From assembly GCA_022453515.1 (NCBI GenBank), contig JAJNNY010000092.1, forward strand, positions 49,381-113,380: DNA of 64,000 bases, written 5' to 3'. The translations under genes were made by a program, and so were the position numbers. Each line of letters opens with the position of its first letter. Within the stretch, counting starts at the first letter, position 1. This document shows positions 1-12,999 of this stretch, one piece after another. This DNA comes from Astrocystis sublimbata. Its lineage: Eukaryota; Ascomycota; Sordariomycetes; Xylariales; Xylariaceae. The notes beneath the pieces are model-generated. The model was not told the DNA's origin. It did no database searches and worked only from the letters and a program-made list of their open reading frames with translations.

Positions 1-150
1 CCCGCCACTGGCACCGATTCATCCGAGCCATCTGCCGAAAGCACCACATCTTCAAGCGCCGTCAGTCCCACGGAAACCGGTGCTGCAACCCGCGAGATCG
101 CCTACGGTGGTCTCTTCGCCGCGTTCGGAATCATGGCTTTAGTCTTTTAG
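1..150 (+). CDS. C-terminal end of a Ser/Thr-rich, probably GPI-anchored surface protein (partial)
   Basis: Frame 1 is open from the window edge to a TAG at 148-150, about 49 residues. It is rich in Ser, Thr, Ala and Glu and ends in a hydrophobic tail (around GGLFAAFGIMALVF) right before the stop. This is the layout of a fungal GPI-attachment signal: a small-residue cleavage site, then a hydrophobic C-terminus. The rest of the gene lies outside the window, so its function cannot be read; CFEM, cell-wall and lytic proteins all carry such tails. The GPI call is inference from composition. Confidence 0.6.
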   Translation, partial: PATGTDSSEPSAESTTSSSAVSPTETGAATREIAYGGLFAAFGIMALVF

Positions 151-328
151 ATAGGAACAGAAATGTGACATATTCAATATGGCCGAATACCAGATTATCC
201 TTCTACGTCAAGCCAGGTTTTCAAAACCAAAAGAATCGAGTGTGAAACATAGATGAGAGGGTATATAAGATCTAATAAGAGTGGCTAGTATATAATACAA
301 ACAAGACGCATTCGGCTCACGCCCCAGC

Positions 329-1332
329 TTAAATCAACTCTTTCGCCCTCATCGTCTCCTTAACCCAATTTTCCAGTCTCTCCGCAAGCTCATCGTCCAA
401 CGCCGCAGCGCTCTGCCGCGACGGTTCTCCGAAGCGATGGAAAATCTCCATATACGCGCCGCTCTGCTCCGGCTGCATATCCTGACTCGCCGCACAGAAC
501 AGACTTGTCCACGCGCCCTTGTCTGCGGGGTAGAAGAGGCCTATCATCATGAGTGGCGAGAAAATGCTAATCCAGCTCGAGTCTGCGCCGAGATTCGTCT
601 TGACCAAGCCCGGATGCACCGACGAGACCCAGATCTCGCCGTCTCCCTTTTGCGCACTGCGGGAGCCGGGTCCGTATGTCGTATGTAGAGTCTTGGTGTG
701 CAGAATGTTGGCGAGCTTGCTCTGCCCGTAGCGCGTCCAAGTGCTGCTGTTCTTGAGCGCCAAGTCGTCGAAGTGCACGCCGTCCTTGGGCGCGAGCAGG
801 TGACCCGACGAGGAGAGGTTGACTATGCGCACGGTGCCGGGCGGGAGAGACTTTGCGGTTTGCAGCATCAGGGGAAGAAGGTGTTCCGTCAAGACCCAAT
901 GCGCAATGTAGTTCGTCTGCCACTGGGCCTCGTGGCCGTCTTTGGTCACTTCGAAGGGTGTCGCCATGATGCCTGCGTTGTTGATCAGGCCGTGCAAGGC
1001 GGTTTCAGTGGAGAGAAAGCGCTTGGCGGCCGCGACAACGGTGCTGAGATCCATGAGGTCCATCTGCAGGAGGGCTATGTCGGCTGAGGGATGTGTTTTC
1101 TTGATACTGGCTATGGCTGCGGCGCCCTTCTCTGCTGATCGTGCGCACATGTAAACACGGGCGTTGCGCTCGGCTAGTTGTGCAACAGTGCTGTAGCCTC
1201 TGTGGTTAAAGTGAGATTAGATGCGGTCGTATTTGGCCTGAACTGAGTGAAAACTTACATGCCAGAGTTTCCGCCCGTGACTATAAACACTCTGCCCCTG
1301 AGGTCAGGAAGTGAGTCTGGATGGAACGTCAT
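329..1332 (-). CDS. short-chain dehydrogenase/reductase, retinol-dehydrogenase/WWOX-like
   Basis: Two exons, 1259-1332 and 329-1199 (intron 1200-1258, gtaagt...cacag), give 314 aa. The splice is supported because it rebuilds the cofactor motif TGGNSGIG near residues 19-26, split by the intron. Other SDR landmarks are NNAG (in INNAGIMA), the Ser region NLSSSGH, and the catalytic YGQSK with Tyr and Lys. The protein should be a cytosolic or membrane-associated NAD(P)-dependent oxidoreductase; substrate cannot be inferred. Closest in style to the extended SDRs of the RDH11-14/WWOX group common in fungi. It is convergent with the upstream surface-protein gene, with 178 bp between stops. The ATG at 1332 is the first in frame with the Rossmann strand. 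Confidence 0.88.
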
Positions 1333-2026
1333 CTTGAGATTCGCCAAAAAGAGTTTGAAAAGGGACACTGAGATATAGAATGTTGCTATTCAGCTGATAG
1401 TAGATTGGATTGAATTCTGTGTGGATGGCGATATGAAGAGTCATAAAACCAAGGACAGCGTAAAGGTATTTATATCATTCTTGTCTATCAACAGGCCCCG
1501 GAGTACCTAATAACCTGAGTCTTGAATGTTGCTCCGAGCACGAAGAATCGTGAGCAAGCTGTATGACACTTTAACCAATCGCGTTACATCGTTGAATACC
1601 TCTCTAACTAAGATAGGATTGATCAAAGAGAAAGCCGGTCTCGCGGGGTGCGAGAGCGACCCGACGGTGTCAAGCGTAGATCTTGCTCTCGCATTCGAGG
1701 CTATTTCCACTTTTAGTAGCTACTTACGAGGACAGTTACGCATGGAGAAATTGACCTCAGTTGCTACGCAACATAGGGCTGGGCCATCGGGCCAAAACCC
1801 TGGGAGGGTGAGCAGGTTGCATGACGCTAGACTTTCACGGGCTAGATAGATCACCACTGCTGACATCGTGCTAGATCGAGTATCAAGCGAGTTTAGTGCC
1901 TTGACGGCCTGAGCCCCTGTTTAGTGTCAGAGTCACGCTTGTGAGCAGACTGCATGAAACCAACGTGTTGGGTTGGTCGGGTCGGCGTCACTTAGACTTT
2001 TCATCACAAATCCATACGCAGTTCCA
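1333..2026. other. intergenic region between divergent SDR and bZIP genes
   Basis: About 690 bp between the divergent starts of the SDR and the bZIP gene, so it should hold both promoters. Short ORFs on both strands (for example 1526-1849) have no recognisable motif. No repeat or RNA gene is seen. Confidence 0.5.
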
Positions 2027-3104
2027 ATGTCTTCTAGAAGCACCGGCAATATGTATCACCCCGTCCAGGCAAAAGAGCCAATTATAGAACTTGCATTGAT
2101 GCCACAGTTGGCTGAGGTAAGTCTGTACTACGTCCCGGCCTGCCCAGCCACACAAGCCATCCGGAACTAAGAGGGCACTGCTTGCTAACCGTGTAAAGGC
2201 AAGGAATAGAGACGATGACTGGACAGGAAGGACGGATGCTGCTGCACGCAGAAGGGCACAGACTAGGCTAAACACAAGAGCATACCGTTAGTGAGATTCT
2301 GCGATCGTCCTTCCCAAGACAGGATCACTTTCAGAACTCCTCGCGTCTATGGCACCTAAGTTTCGAGACTGACATGCAACAGGGAAACGTAAAGCCGAAT
2401 CAAAGAAAGCCGAAGGATCTAGTCTTGTGAATAGGGCATCGGAGACATCAGAAGCACTAGTGGAATGCTGGGACGTTGAGCGACAAACCGTCTCCACCGT
2501 CAAAACACGCCTCAAGCAACGATACGATGCGAAAAGTCCTTTGCTAGCAGATAAACCCAAGACACGGAATTTCAATCTGGTCTTCCCTCTCTGTCCGGAT
2601 AATCTCATCACCCTTCTTCAATACAACGCCCTCCGCGCCCTAGCTGCCAACCGCACTCTGATGACGGGCATCTACACCACGCCGGCCGACTGTAACGAGG
2701 AGGTTGTGCACGTCCTCTCGTGCCCCCCGAACGACAGGATCCTCCCTCCCTCGCTACTGCCGACCGTCCTTCAGCAGACTGTGCTGCACGGCGACTGGAT
2801 CGACTGGTTTCCGTGTGCCGAGGCAAGAGACCGCCTGATACAAGCCGCCGGCACATACGACGAGGACGACCTGTGGCTCGACAGTATTGGGGGGCTTTTC
2901 GAAGGCTTCCCTGACGACCAGGTTGAGAAAAGCGGCATCATTGCATGGTCGCCACCCTGGGATATTACCGGTTGGGAAATGTCGGAGGGATTCTTGAAGA
3001 AATGGGGCTGGTTGTTTAAAGGAGTGCCGAGGGCGTTCGAGGCGACGAACAAGTGGCGAGTGCAGAGAGGCGAAGAGCCATTCAATGTTGATGATTATAT
3101 ATAA
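2027..3104 (+). CDS. bZIP transcription factor with DUF3425 C-terminal domain
   Basis: Three exons, 2027-2116, 2199-2286 and 2383-3104, give 299 aa. Both introns have GT-AG ends; the first has a gctaac branch site just before its acceptor. The exons join in frame to build a bZIP basic region at residues about 46-64 (ARRRAQTRLNTRAYRKRK, matching the fungal N-x-R-A-[YW]-R core) after an acidic DDDWTG stretch. The rest is a DUF3425-type domain (LVFPLCPDNLITLLQYNALR, then a Trp-rich C-terminus with WDITGWEMSEGFLKKWGWLF). Proteins of this type are nuclear regulators, often near secondary-metabolism or stress genes. There is no long leucine zipper, as is usual in this subfamily. Target genes are unknown; the GH43 gene downstream is the nearest neighbour. 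Confidence 0.87.
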
Positions 3105-3620
3105 ATTCCAGACAAAACTGTAATTGACGTCTGATCTTCTGCCCTATGTAGGTAGACCACCGAGCAACAGATCGGTTTTGCTGCTTGGCAACCCCGCAGC
3201 CCAATGAGCTCCAAACTACCTCTTCACATCTTCAGTCTCATGCCATACTAACAGCTAACTATCGTGATAGCCATCTAGGACTGGAGGCACGTGCAATTGA
3301 TGGCGAATGATCCCAGCCCTATGAATAGGTTGATTTATGTGCACGGTCCCGGGCCACAGCAGGGAACCAGCTAGATGCTGCAGACCCGTAGGTATCTATT
3401 GTCCAATCATCGCGCAGCTACCGGCCGCTTTAGGATTCGGATCTAGTTGGAGCGGCTCCCAGCAACCGACGCCGACCAATTGGTGGAAAATTGGCCATGA
3501 TGCAAGAGCTGTACATCTAGTCTCTTTTTATTTCATGCGATTCGTATGTAAACGATGTACTAGAAATACGCATGGAATCGGCGGTTCTCAATCTCCCAAC
3601 AGGTTCACTGCACAAACAAA
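3105..3620. other. intergenic region, bZIP 3' end to GH43 promoter
   Basis: About 515 bp. It should hold the bZIP terminator and the promoter of the GH43 gene. No motif stands out. Confidence 0.4.
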
Positions 3621-5304
3621 ATGATGCTTCACAACTTGATCGACTCATTATCGGCGCTAGGCTTGGTGTTTGTGGTGGGCATATGGGCCACCATTGCAGC
3701 GGCACAGACGACAGACGCAGTCGCCAGCACAAGAGATGTCGCCGCAGACACATTCACCAATCCCATTATATGGGAAGATTTGGCCGACTTGGACATCTTC
3801 CGGGTGGACGATGCGTGGTACTACACGGCCTCCACGATGCACTACAGCCCGGGTGCGCCCATCTTGCGGTCGTATGACCTTGTGAACTGGGAGTACATCA
3901 GTCATGCAGTGCCTTCACTGAGTTGGTCCTCGTCGTACGATCTAGCAGGGACGTCTCGAGCCTACGTGAAGGGCATCTGGGCCTCGACAATGCGCTATCG
4001 GAAGAGCAACGGAATGTGGTACTGGATAGGGTGCATCGAGTTTTCCAAGACCTACGTTTATACCGCCTCTTCTGCCACCGGACCTTGGAGTCTAGCCACC
4101 ACGCTAGATACATGTCTGTACGACTGCGGGTTGTTGGTTGACGATGACGATACGATGTACGTCGCCTATGGCAATTCGCAACTCACGGTTGCCGAACTCT
4201 CTTCGGACGCCAAGAGAATTGTGAAGAGCCAAGTGGTCTACAACACACCTGGAAACATCGGAACTCTCGAAGGTAGTCGCATGTACAAGAAGGACGGCCA
4301 GTACTACATCTTCGTGACTCGACCGGCCAACCAGGAATGGGTCCTCAAAGCCTCCAGCCCATTTGGATTTTACAGCATCAAGGTTCTCGCCGATTCCGTC
4401 TCACCTCCCGTTGGCGGGGGCGGCAACCCTCACCAGGGTGGCCTAGTCGACACCCCCGACGGCAAATGGTACTATGCAGCGTTCGAGGATGCCTATCCAG
4501 GTGGCCGCATTCCCGTCTTAGCCCCAGTAACCTGGGGATCCGACGGGTTCCCAGTCCTCACCACGAGCAACGGGGCATGGGGCAAGACATACCCCATGCC
4601 CGCGCCCGCGCACCCCTTGGGCTCCATGACAGGCACGGATTCCTTCGAAGGGACATCGTTAGGGGCAGCATGGGAATGGAACCACAACCCCGACACATCC
4701 AAATTCACCATCAACAACGGCCTGACGCTTTCGACAGCAACAGTGACGAACGACTTATACCAAGCCCGTAACACGCTAACCCATCGCATCCACGGGCCCA
4801 CATCGACAACAACAATCGTGCTCGACACATCGAACATGGCGGCAGGCGACCGAGCCGGTCTTTCGCTGCTGCGACACCAGTCAGCCTACATCGGCGTCAT
4901 TAACGACGGAGGGTCGTTTTCCGTCGCCATGGTGAACGGGATAAGTATGAGTTCGAACTGGGCGACGCGAAGCACGGGGTCGACGGCGGCGAGCAAGCCG
5001 ATCTCCAAGGGGAAGGTGTACCTGCGCGGAACCGTCAACATAAATCCTGGTGCGGGGCGGACGGGGTCTTTTAGCTATAGTACCGATGGGAATACCTACA
5101 CGCCGTTGGGGTCTTCGCTTACGCTGAACAACGACTGGCAGTTCTTCATGGGCTATCGCTGGGGCATCTTCAATGTGAGTCATCGGTGCTAATTACTTAC
5201 GAGCATATCTGTGTGTGATTTGATGAGGACATGACTGACATTGCCTTTAGTTTGCTACTTCGAAACTTGGGGGATCTGTTCATGTTGAGTCCTTCACTGA
5301 TTAA
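3621..5304 (+). CDS. secreted GH43 family glycosidase (beta-xylosidase/arabinofuranosidase-like)
   Basis: Two exons, 3621-5174 and 5251-5304 (intron 5175-5250), give 535 aa. A hydrophobic N-terminus with an AAAQ-type cleavage site (about residue 28) is a signal peptide. The five-bladed propeller of GH43 follows: NPIIWEDLADLDIFRV carries the catalytic-base Asp (about D56), YDCGLLVDDDD the pKa-modulating Asp region, and LEGSRMYKK the acid Glu. The C-terminal part (from about residue 335, DSFEGTSLGAAWEWNHNP) is the beta-sandwich found in two-domain GH43 xylosidases. The small second exon completes the last strand (FATSKLGGSVHVESFTD), which supports the splice. It is likely an extracellular enzyme trimming xylan or arabinan side chains; exact substrate not readable. 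Next to a bZIP regulator, but no link is shown. Confidence 0.92.
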
Positions 5305-6192
5305 TATGGCATGGGCTAAAGCCCGTTATCTGACTGTGTTAGGGTGATCACTCGTTGTTGTTGTCCACTAGGTAAAAACAGCAACGTGTACAGTCAGGAA
5401 GCGCAGAACATTGAAGCCAATTAGGATTCAATCAGCAAACAATCCCAATAATATTCGAAGCAAAGAAAGCATCATTGTGAGAGCCAGAAAGAGGTTCCAA
5501 AAGCACGCGAATACGTCACGGATGCACGTTGTAATGCCCCGAAACACTGCGAACATGAAGAGTTAATCTGTATTGCGTCAAACATACAACCCAATGTAGA
5601 CATTACCCTGCTGCTTTCACCAGACAAGTGGAGTTGGTCATATCATGCATAGTCGCAGCCCTACATAGTGAGTGGGTGGGCTGCCAGCCCAGAGAGTCAG
5701 GGGTTGACGATGGTGTCAAGACACATTAGAAGGCAGCTCTCCATCTACGCACACTAATTACTTACTGAAAATAGCAGCACTCTGTCTTTCAAGTGTAATG
5801 ATTCAACAGTTCCTGCATTAGTACTATGTAGCCGCGCGGAGCATCCTTGTGGGCGGCTCATTCGACTTATCCAACCCGTAAAGACTGCGCCGGGCTCCAT
5901 CTCCGCTACGACCGAGCAATATCCCCATCTTTCTATCAAGGTGGCAGACTTATAGTCTGGGCTATACATAGTATAATATCACGTAGTTCACCACGCGTGC
6001 TGGCCGTTATCATTACCTGCAAACCAAGAAGTCCCCTAAAATCACTGCCCCTACCTTACATATGATGAAGCGCGAGTGTGTTGTAGATTTGCAGTTCAGT
6101 TATCTCAGATGTATCCAATCTACCTATTCGTACTTACCCCTTCTATACCCAAAGCCGATAAACGAAACATCATTCTACTAGGAGAGAGTATG
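5305..6192. other. intergenic region between convergent GH43 and HET genes
   Basis: About 890 bp between the two 3' ends. Only short ORFs without recognisable domains are present. No repeat seen. Confidence 0.4.
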
Positions 6193-8606
6193 TCAAACCA
6201 GGGCGATCTCACGAAGACTGGATTCGCCACCCCAAAGATATAACACCCTAGACCTATATTCCTGGTCCAAAGTGTTAGAAAGAGTCCGCTCCGTCCAACT
6301 GGACGGACACCAACTCCCCTCAAAAATGATCTCCTTACTAACACTTCCCCATAGGCTCTGAGCCTCGAAATAACCAATACGACGATAAGTCCCATCTTCG
6401 TTTCTAGCAATGAGGAGCCCACAAGGCCCCCCAGCAGGTCCTGTCTCTGTTAGGCGCACCGCTGCATGATGGCCTACGATCAGGAGACTCAAGTCGACGT
6501 ATTTGCCGCGTGGAGGGTAATGATCCCTACTGCTCGGTACCTTCTCAGCGTTGTCCACCCCGATGTAGGAGGTTACCAGCATGCTAGACAGGTCATCCAC
6601 CCGACTGGCATTCTCGCGTTTAGTTCCCGCGACTAAGGCTTTCTGATCCCATGATTCAAAGAATCCAAACCGACCCCGAAGCCGATAGTCTGACGAGAAA
6701 GCGGACGGGGACTTCGATACCCCCAGTATATCTGCCCGGTGGTCATTGATAATCACCTCCGGCACGGAGGCTATCAACGCTCTTATGTGGAGGGTGGCCG
6801 ATTCCACTGCACCGTACTTATCCCCCTCTATCTTATGCTTTAGGTTATATTCGAATTCAAAATCGCTGTCTTTGAAGACACTCTCATGTGGGGTGTAGAT
6901 TGCTCGTCGGCTTGAAACCCAGCTCCACGACGGCTGGAAATTAGAAGGAATTTCGCTCATATCTTGAACGTCATGGAAGATATCTTCATGCCATAAGAGT
7001 CCCCGATATAGATCAGATCTCCAGAGGCCACAGACATAATCGTCTTTGAGAGCTTGGGCAAATCCCTTGGCAATACTAGCAATCGCAGGAAGTCGGTCAT
7101 CTTGGTACTTTATCCTACGCCGTGAATATTCTTGAAGTATGGTTGTCCAGATGTCCCAAATTTCTTCCAGGGTATTGTAACATGATATCACTTGATTCAC
7201 TATCTGGACTGCCTGGTCGTGAGATTTAGAGCTGATCACTGATTTGTTCTCTTCGAACCAAGTGGAGTCCAAACGGTCGTTATCCACGTAGTGGACTGTA
7301 GCATTACAGCAAGTCCACGTAGTATCTCGAAGGCCGAATTGCAGTCGCCTTCGAGAAACAATACTTTCTTGAAGTGTCCATGCTCGCTGAGACCAGGGCT
7401 CTATTGAGTGACCTTTCATTTCGTATTCGATAACTCCGGTTGGTATAAGTGTAACGGTGCCGTCTTGCAAAGGACTGTTCATGTTGAAATGTGGTAATTT
7501 GAAAATGAGGTGAGACTGCGAGCTACCGGCAGCCTCCCGTCTGGAAAGGAAACTTTCTTGCACACTCGCCGCTCTGGATGGTATCAGTGTTAAAGTAGCG
7601 TTGTGGTAAATTTCGTCCATACGTGCTATTTCAGTTGTTGTTATCTCTTTATCACTATCCCCATCTTTGTCACCCTGTATAATACAGAGAGAATCTATCC
7701 AGAGGTATTCAAATCCAATTTGTCTTGTGACGTGGATTGCTTCTTGAATAGCATTATCGAGCTCTGCTGATACGATACCCTTAAGCAGCTGTTGCTTGTT
7801 TTTTCGTGAAAGGAGAGTCTTTTGCGTGACCCCCCAACAATAAGATAGTGCCACATATCGTACTTTGGGCTTTCCGGTCGTATTGATAAGATGAATAGGA
7901 TCTTTTCCTATTGCCAAAAGAAGCGTCGGGAGTAGTAGTGGTAAACGTTCTATCCCGCATTCATGTTTATCCGAACATGCTTTGAGCCAGGAACAAACAA
8001 GCTGGATTGATTCGTTGGTTGCAGGGTTCGTATTGATTGGACACTTGAAGCTTAGTCCGTCTTGAGATTTCCTTCCATCTAGGCATCATGGGTGAGCGAT
8101 GTTCAAGTTCAACCATGGGGGATGAAGCATAAGATACCTGGTTGCTTGAAACAGCAAAAGTCTACGGTATGTTGTTTGTTTTTGTAGAAGAAACCAGCGC
8201 AAATGTAGATTTCGCTAAACCATAGTTTGAAACGTATGGAAATGGGAATGGTAGTTTGCTCCACGGCAGCTACGGAGTGCACTGAAATTTCAGATTGCGA
8301 AATGGAATGCCAAATATCCGATTCCTCGCTATCGATGCCTTGAAAGCGGTTGAGCCTCTTGCTAAATAAGGCAAACCAAAGACACCCCTCAGCGGCGAGA
8401 CGATGTATTTCGTCAATCTGCATCGAGATTTTGAAAAAAGTTTCATTCTCATCCCAGTCAAGAAGTAAAGTCTCTGGGACCACGAACTTTTGGCAATGGC
8501 AACATGAATGCGCTGAAGAGTACTCATCCGCCACAAGTTTCCGCTTCAGAGCGAGAACTTCGGCATTGCCATCTGTGAGGCAGACCGTGCCGATTCGTTT
8601 AGACAT
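6193..8606 (-). CDS. heterokaryon-incompatibility (HET) domain protein
   Basis: Two exons, 8138-8606 and 6193-8078 (intron 8079-8137, gtatct...cctag), give 784 aa. The splice joins an N-terminal Cys-rich segment (CCHCQKF) to the rest in frame. The HET domain starts near residue 230 with RYVALSYCWG, followed by YLWIDSLCIIQ and the MDEIYHNATLTLIPS block, the three classic signatures. The C-terminal half has the usual WAFQE-like block (RAWTLQESIVSRRRLQFG) and WSWVSS. HET proteins act in nonself recognition and cell death after hyphal fusion, often paired with a partner; no partner is seen here. The start at 8606 is the first ATG of the N-terminal exon. The gene sits 380 bp from the retrotransposon block, on the side of its promoter. 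Confidence 0.9.
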
Positions 8607-8986
8607 TAGGACCCCTTCGAGTAAGATCTCGTTTGAACCGCTCGGATGCCGAGAGTGAATGGAGTAAACAGGGCAATGACGTCAAGTCAGGCTTTGATGT
8701 CTCCTTCTGCCGGCACGGCGCTAGAGAGACAGCGACAGTGACGAGCGTGAGAATGCAATGCGAAAGGATCATGAAATGAACACAGGGTGTCGTGTCAGGA
8801 TCGATTGAGTAGCGTGAACAAGACGTGGGTTCCTGTGCGAGACTCTGCCAGCAGCCACCAAAACGGAAAGGAACGAGAACTCAGAAGGGAGCTGTATTGG
8901 GAGAGGTTACCGTGTGGACCGGGCGTGGCAGTAGAAAAGCCTCTAGTACGTGGAATCTAGGCTGCCATGCCTGCGCCTTCCCTATT
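8607..8986. other. HET promoter region up to retrotransposon insertion
   Basis: 380 bp of normal base composition between the HET start codon and the target-site copy cctat (8982-8986) of the outer retrotransposon. It should contain the HET promoter. Confidence 0.45.
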
Positions 8987-9316
8987 GTCACACGGGTCAC
9001 TTCCGGGCTACCCAAATAGGAAGCCTACGCGCCCTAAACCTCTGAATATATAGATGATTAGATCAGAGCTACGGATCTAGAAGGTCATAAGGACCTCCGT
9101 ATGCAGGCGACAACCAACAGGCATAAGTAAGGCGTTGCCGCAGACCCGAGGAAGGTCCGAAGCCGGCCTCAAGGGCTGCCAGAAGGAGCATAAATAGAAG
9201 GGATTCCTCCAGCCTAGAGTAGAGGCTTTAGGAGGACATGGACCCTTTTGTGCCCTAGAGAATTATTAGCTAAATCGAAGCCTATTCTAAGCCCTAGAAA
9301 TCTAGCCCTTATTACA
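8987..9316 (+). repeat. 5' LTR of outer retrotransposon
   Basis: 330 bp, about 90% identical by eye to 22971-23301; most differences are C/T or G/A. It retains more GC than the 3' LTR (for example gtcataaggacctcc versus gttataaaaacctcc), so the two LTRs were mutated to different degrees. Confidence 0.93.
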
Positions 9317-11829
9317 GATAATTCTCTATTACTAAAAAAGAACTCCAAACCACTTATATACTACCCTTTCTATATACTATCTATAAGCCTAAAAACTTTT
9401 ATAAATATAAAATACTCTAGTAAATCCATATATTAACTAAGGTTATAATAACTATCGCTAGTAATAAATCACTTTTATTCTTATTAATAAGTATAATATC
9501 TGTTACTAGCGATACCCCTTACCCAAGTATTAGTAATATCCCTAAGCTAATAGTAGAGATACTAGCTACTAGACCCTAGGAATCAAGCCCTAATACTAGC
9601 TTAAAAAAGTTTAGTTCTAAAGAATTAGAATCGGAGTTAGAAGAATCTAATAAATCGGAAAACAAAGAAGGAAGCCTTATACTTATACCTATTATTGTTA
9701 GTACCTAACAAATAAACAATATACTTCCAAACCTTCCATTTTTACTTTTACTACTATTAGGACCTATTATAGGTTCTATTGCTTTATTACAAGCCTAGTT
9801 ATTTATAGGATTAATACCTTTATTAACTATTATCCTACTAACTAAGACACTAGCGGAGCCTATTATATTAATAAAACTCGTATTACGTAACCCCGAGGCG
9901 CTACCTAACGCGTTTCCAACTAATATATTACCTCCCGTTAAACATATTCTCGCACTTATTAATTATATCGGTAGGCCTAAGCCTACCTAGTACTAACGCT
10001 AATAATCCCTACGTAGGCGTTTCCTGATCAAAAGCATATCTACCTCTAATATACCATAAGTACCCAGTAGGGAAGCCACCCCGGCAGGCCCTATTATTAA
10101 TCCTATACCCAACGGATCCTTAACGCTCTACTATACCCCGCTGTTTACTACCATCTTATAAAGCCAAACGGTAGATAAGGAAATGTCTAATATCACCCTA
10201 TTTTACCTTAACCTATAGATAATTACCCTATATAACCAGATATAGTAAAATATTGAGCTCGGTTATATATTAGTTAAAAGTATAGCTAATTTAAATAACG
10301 ATAGGAAGTAGGAACTCTAGGACTATTATAAGAAAGTCCAAAATACTTATAATATTTTCTATAATATATATAAATAAAGTCTCTAGCTAAACAAAAAGCA
10401 AGCTTAATAACTAGAAACCCATATATAGGAAGCTAGTACGTTATTTATACGCGAAGTTTAGGCTACTATAGCCTCTTTTACCCAAAATATAGAAACCTAG
10501 AATAAGGCTATTATAAGCCTTTAGGAAATAGTAAAACTCTACTATAATATATTCTATATCTTTAATAATAAAATTACGACCTAAGAAAACCTAATCTAAA
10601 CTTAATAAATAAACTATAGTAACCTAATAAACAAATTAAATTAGTAGGGATATAAAAAGAACTAACGCTTTAACTACTTAGAAGAATAACTATATATAGA
10701 TCCTACCCAAATTAAAAAAATACGCCGGTATACAAAAGCTATAGTTACTAAAATACAACGCTAGCTATAGACTAATTAATAAATCGATATTAATTTAGTA
10801 ATATATAATATAAAAGCATAAACCCCGTCCAGCGCCTTTATTAACCAACCCCAGTTACGCCCTTACACCAAGTACTCCAGCTTAGAAGCTCGGATCAAAA
10901 ACCAACTAACCTCGGAAGCACTATAAGCCTTACAAATAAAAGGGGTCTCCAAAGCAGCTCAAGCCTAGTACCAAGCAACCAAAATGCAAGCCTCCCTTAT
11001 TAGAGCACTTGGCGGACTAAAAAATAACCCAAATAACTCTAACAATAATTTCAAGGGTTACCGCCCTTTTCAACCACCTTATAGACCTCCTAGGGGGCTA
11101 TTACAAAAACCACCTAAATAATCCGGTAGGGATAGTAACAATAATAATAACTCGCTACCCCGGAATAATACAAAAAACCGCTTAATTAAAACGCTAGAAC
11201 GTCTAATCTAACCCCTAACAATAGTAATAATTAACCCTATATAACTTAATAAACTTAGTATATATAATAGAAAAAATAAATCAAAGTTTATACTATAGTA
11301 GGCTAAGGTATAATTATATATATAGTTATACTTAGATAGTTTCCCTAAAGACTATTATCGTATTAACTAAATAGAATTGCTACTAACAGACCTAGCTTAA
11401 ACTTGGCATTAGCAGTGCCTAGGCCAACTACGGCGCATAGGCCTGCGGGACTAATAGAATACGTATAAAGTAGCGCTAAAGGAGCGATTCTAGGACTCCT
11501 TAGAAAAACACCGGAATTACCGCAAAATAAAGGAGCTACGCTATTATAGAAATATAGTCCAGTATATTACGGAAATAATAGATCTTAATAAGGCAGTTAA
11601 ATAGTTTGGAATAATATTCTAGACCTATATATTAAAAACCTTACCTAATAAAATTACTAAATTAGTATACTCTAGGCAAGGTATTATACCTAAAGATAAT
11701 AACGAGTTCCTGGATATAATTCGTAAAGCAGGATCGATCTACGAAAATATACTTACGAACCTAGGCCTAATAATACTATTATTAAAAAGCGGGTCCGCTT
11801 CGATAATAAAATACTCGAAGTCGGGCTAA
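9317..11829 (+). pseudogene. gag-like region of outer retrotransposon, destroyed
   Basis: AT-rich sequence between the 5' LTR and the inner element. Broken frames toward its end (about 11500-11760) give short gag-like peptides with stops between. No continuous ORF over about 190 nt remains. The gag assignment rests mainly on position between LTR and pol, so it is inference. Confidence 0.6.
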
Positions 11830-11834
11830 CCTAA

Positions 11835-12323
11835 TGTAACGACTGCTCTATCCGGAACACTGAGTATAGGGTAGAGTAGGGGTCTTAGTGGGTATATGTT
11901 CTTAAAATAAGGGCTAAGCTTATAACAAAGGATCGCTGAGCAATATAAGGTATTGTTTACTAAGTTGTCAGGAGGTTACTCCCATTCCAAGAACTGTTCG
12001 TATGTTTAGATTAAATAGTAAAGTAAGGAAAGACTAGATATATAGGAATACTATCGAGGCTATATAGTATTTCCTTTTTTATATAACTGTTAGATCACTG
12101 TTGCTTCCGTAATCCTGGATTACTAGGATTACTGTGATCCAAGTGAGCCTGGCTTTATTGGATCACTATTCCTTTCGTGATCCCTAAGGTTCTTTGTTAC
12201 GTGACCTTTTGACCTTTTTTTCCCGCATATTCTTTTATCTATAGTGAGCCCTACTTGACCCCGCTGGGATATGCTTCTGTGCTAGGCCTTTCTAACTGGT
12301 CTGTACGTTATTAGTCCGTAATA
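11835..12323 (-). repeat. LTR of inner retrotransposon (left in window, 3' in its own sense)
   Basis: 489 bp, matching 18352-18842 with mostly transition differences. Ends and flanking cctaa duplication define it to the base. Confidence 0.92.
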
Positions 12324-12999
12324 TTATCCCTTTCCTTCTGTTTTTATTATCCTTAATAATCTTTCTTCCTATAAATTATTTTCTCCTCCTTCTTACGATG
12401 CTTAATCGTGTAACGAAATTGTGCAAATCTTGCGAGCGGTTTTCTTTCCGTGCTTTTGCTGAAGCTAATGGGGTGGTAGCTGATATGCCGTATACCTACT
12501 GTTTTAACACAGCTTTTCCTCTTTTTGTTATATTCTTAAAAATTCTTTTCGTTATTAGGAGTATATTTGTTATAGGCGATCGTATAATGGTGTCCTAGTG
12601 GTTTCTTTTTGTTTTGTATTATTAAATAATAAAAGAGATTGGATACAGAAGAGTCCAAGGCTAGTAATTAACTACTAGCTTTTTACGAATAGCTAGCAGT
12701 TTTTTAGTTTTAACTAGCCTTTGCTACTGGTCGGTTATCTCGGATTCGTAAAATTCGTATAAGAGTAAAGGATCGTGGTGCTAAGCTTTTTTAGCGTGGA
12801 ATGATTAAACTTAATCGGGAGAACAATATCCTCCCTGCTTTAGACAGTTATAAGCGCTGTTTTATTTCTGACCTTTAGGATGCTAGGGTTGCTCCTAGTA
12901 TTAATTGGTCTTTTTTCGGCTTGGGCGAGGATTTCTTGGGTGACTTCTTTGGCCCTCTGGTTGTGGTTGGTTAGGGTGCTATCGGTGAAACTGGTTCAC

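Noticed and set aside
6193..7917. HET gene as a 574-aa single exon
   Set aside because: It begins at a TTG inside the frame; an intron at 8079-8137 joins it to an upstream exon with a true ATG.
12398..12598. Small ORFs in the AT-rich block (also 14835-15223, 17480-18028)
   Set aside because: They lie in antisense or broken frames of the inner retrotransposon and have AT-driven composition.
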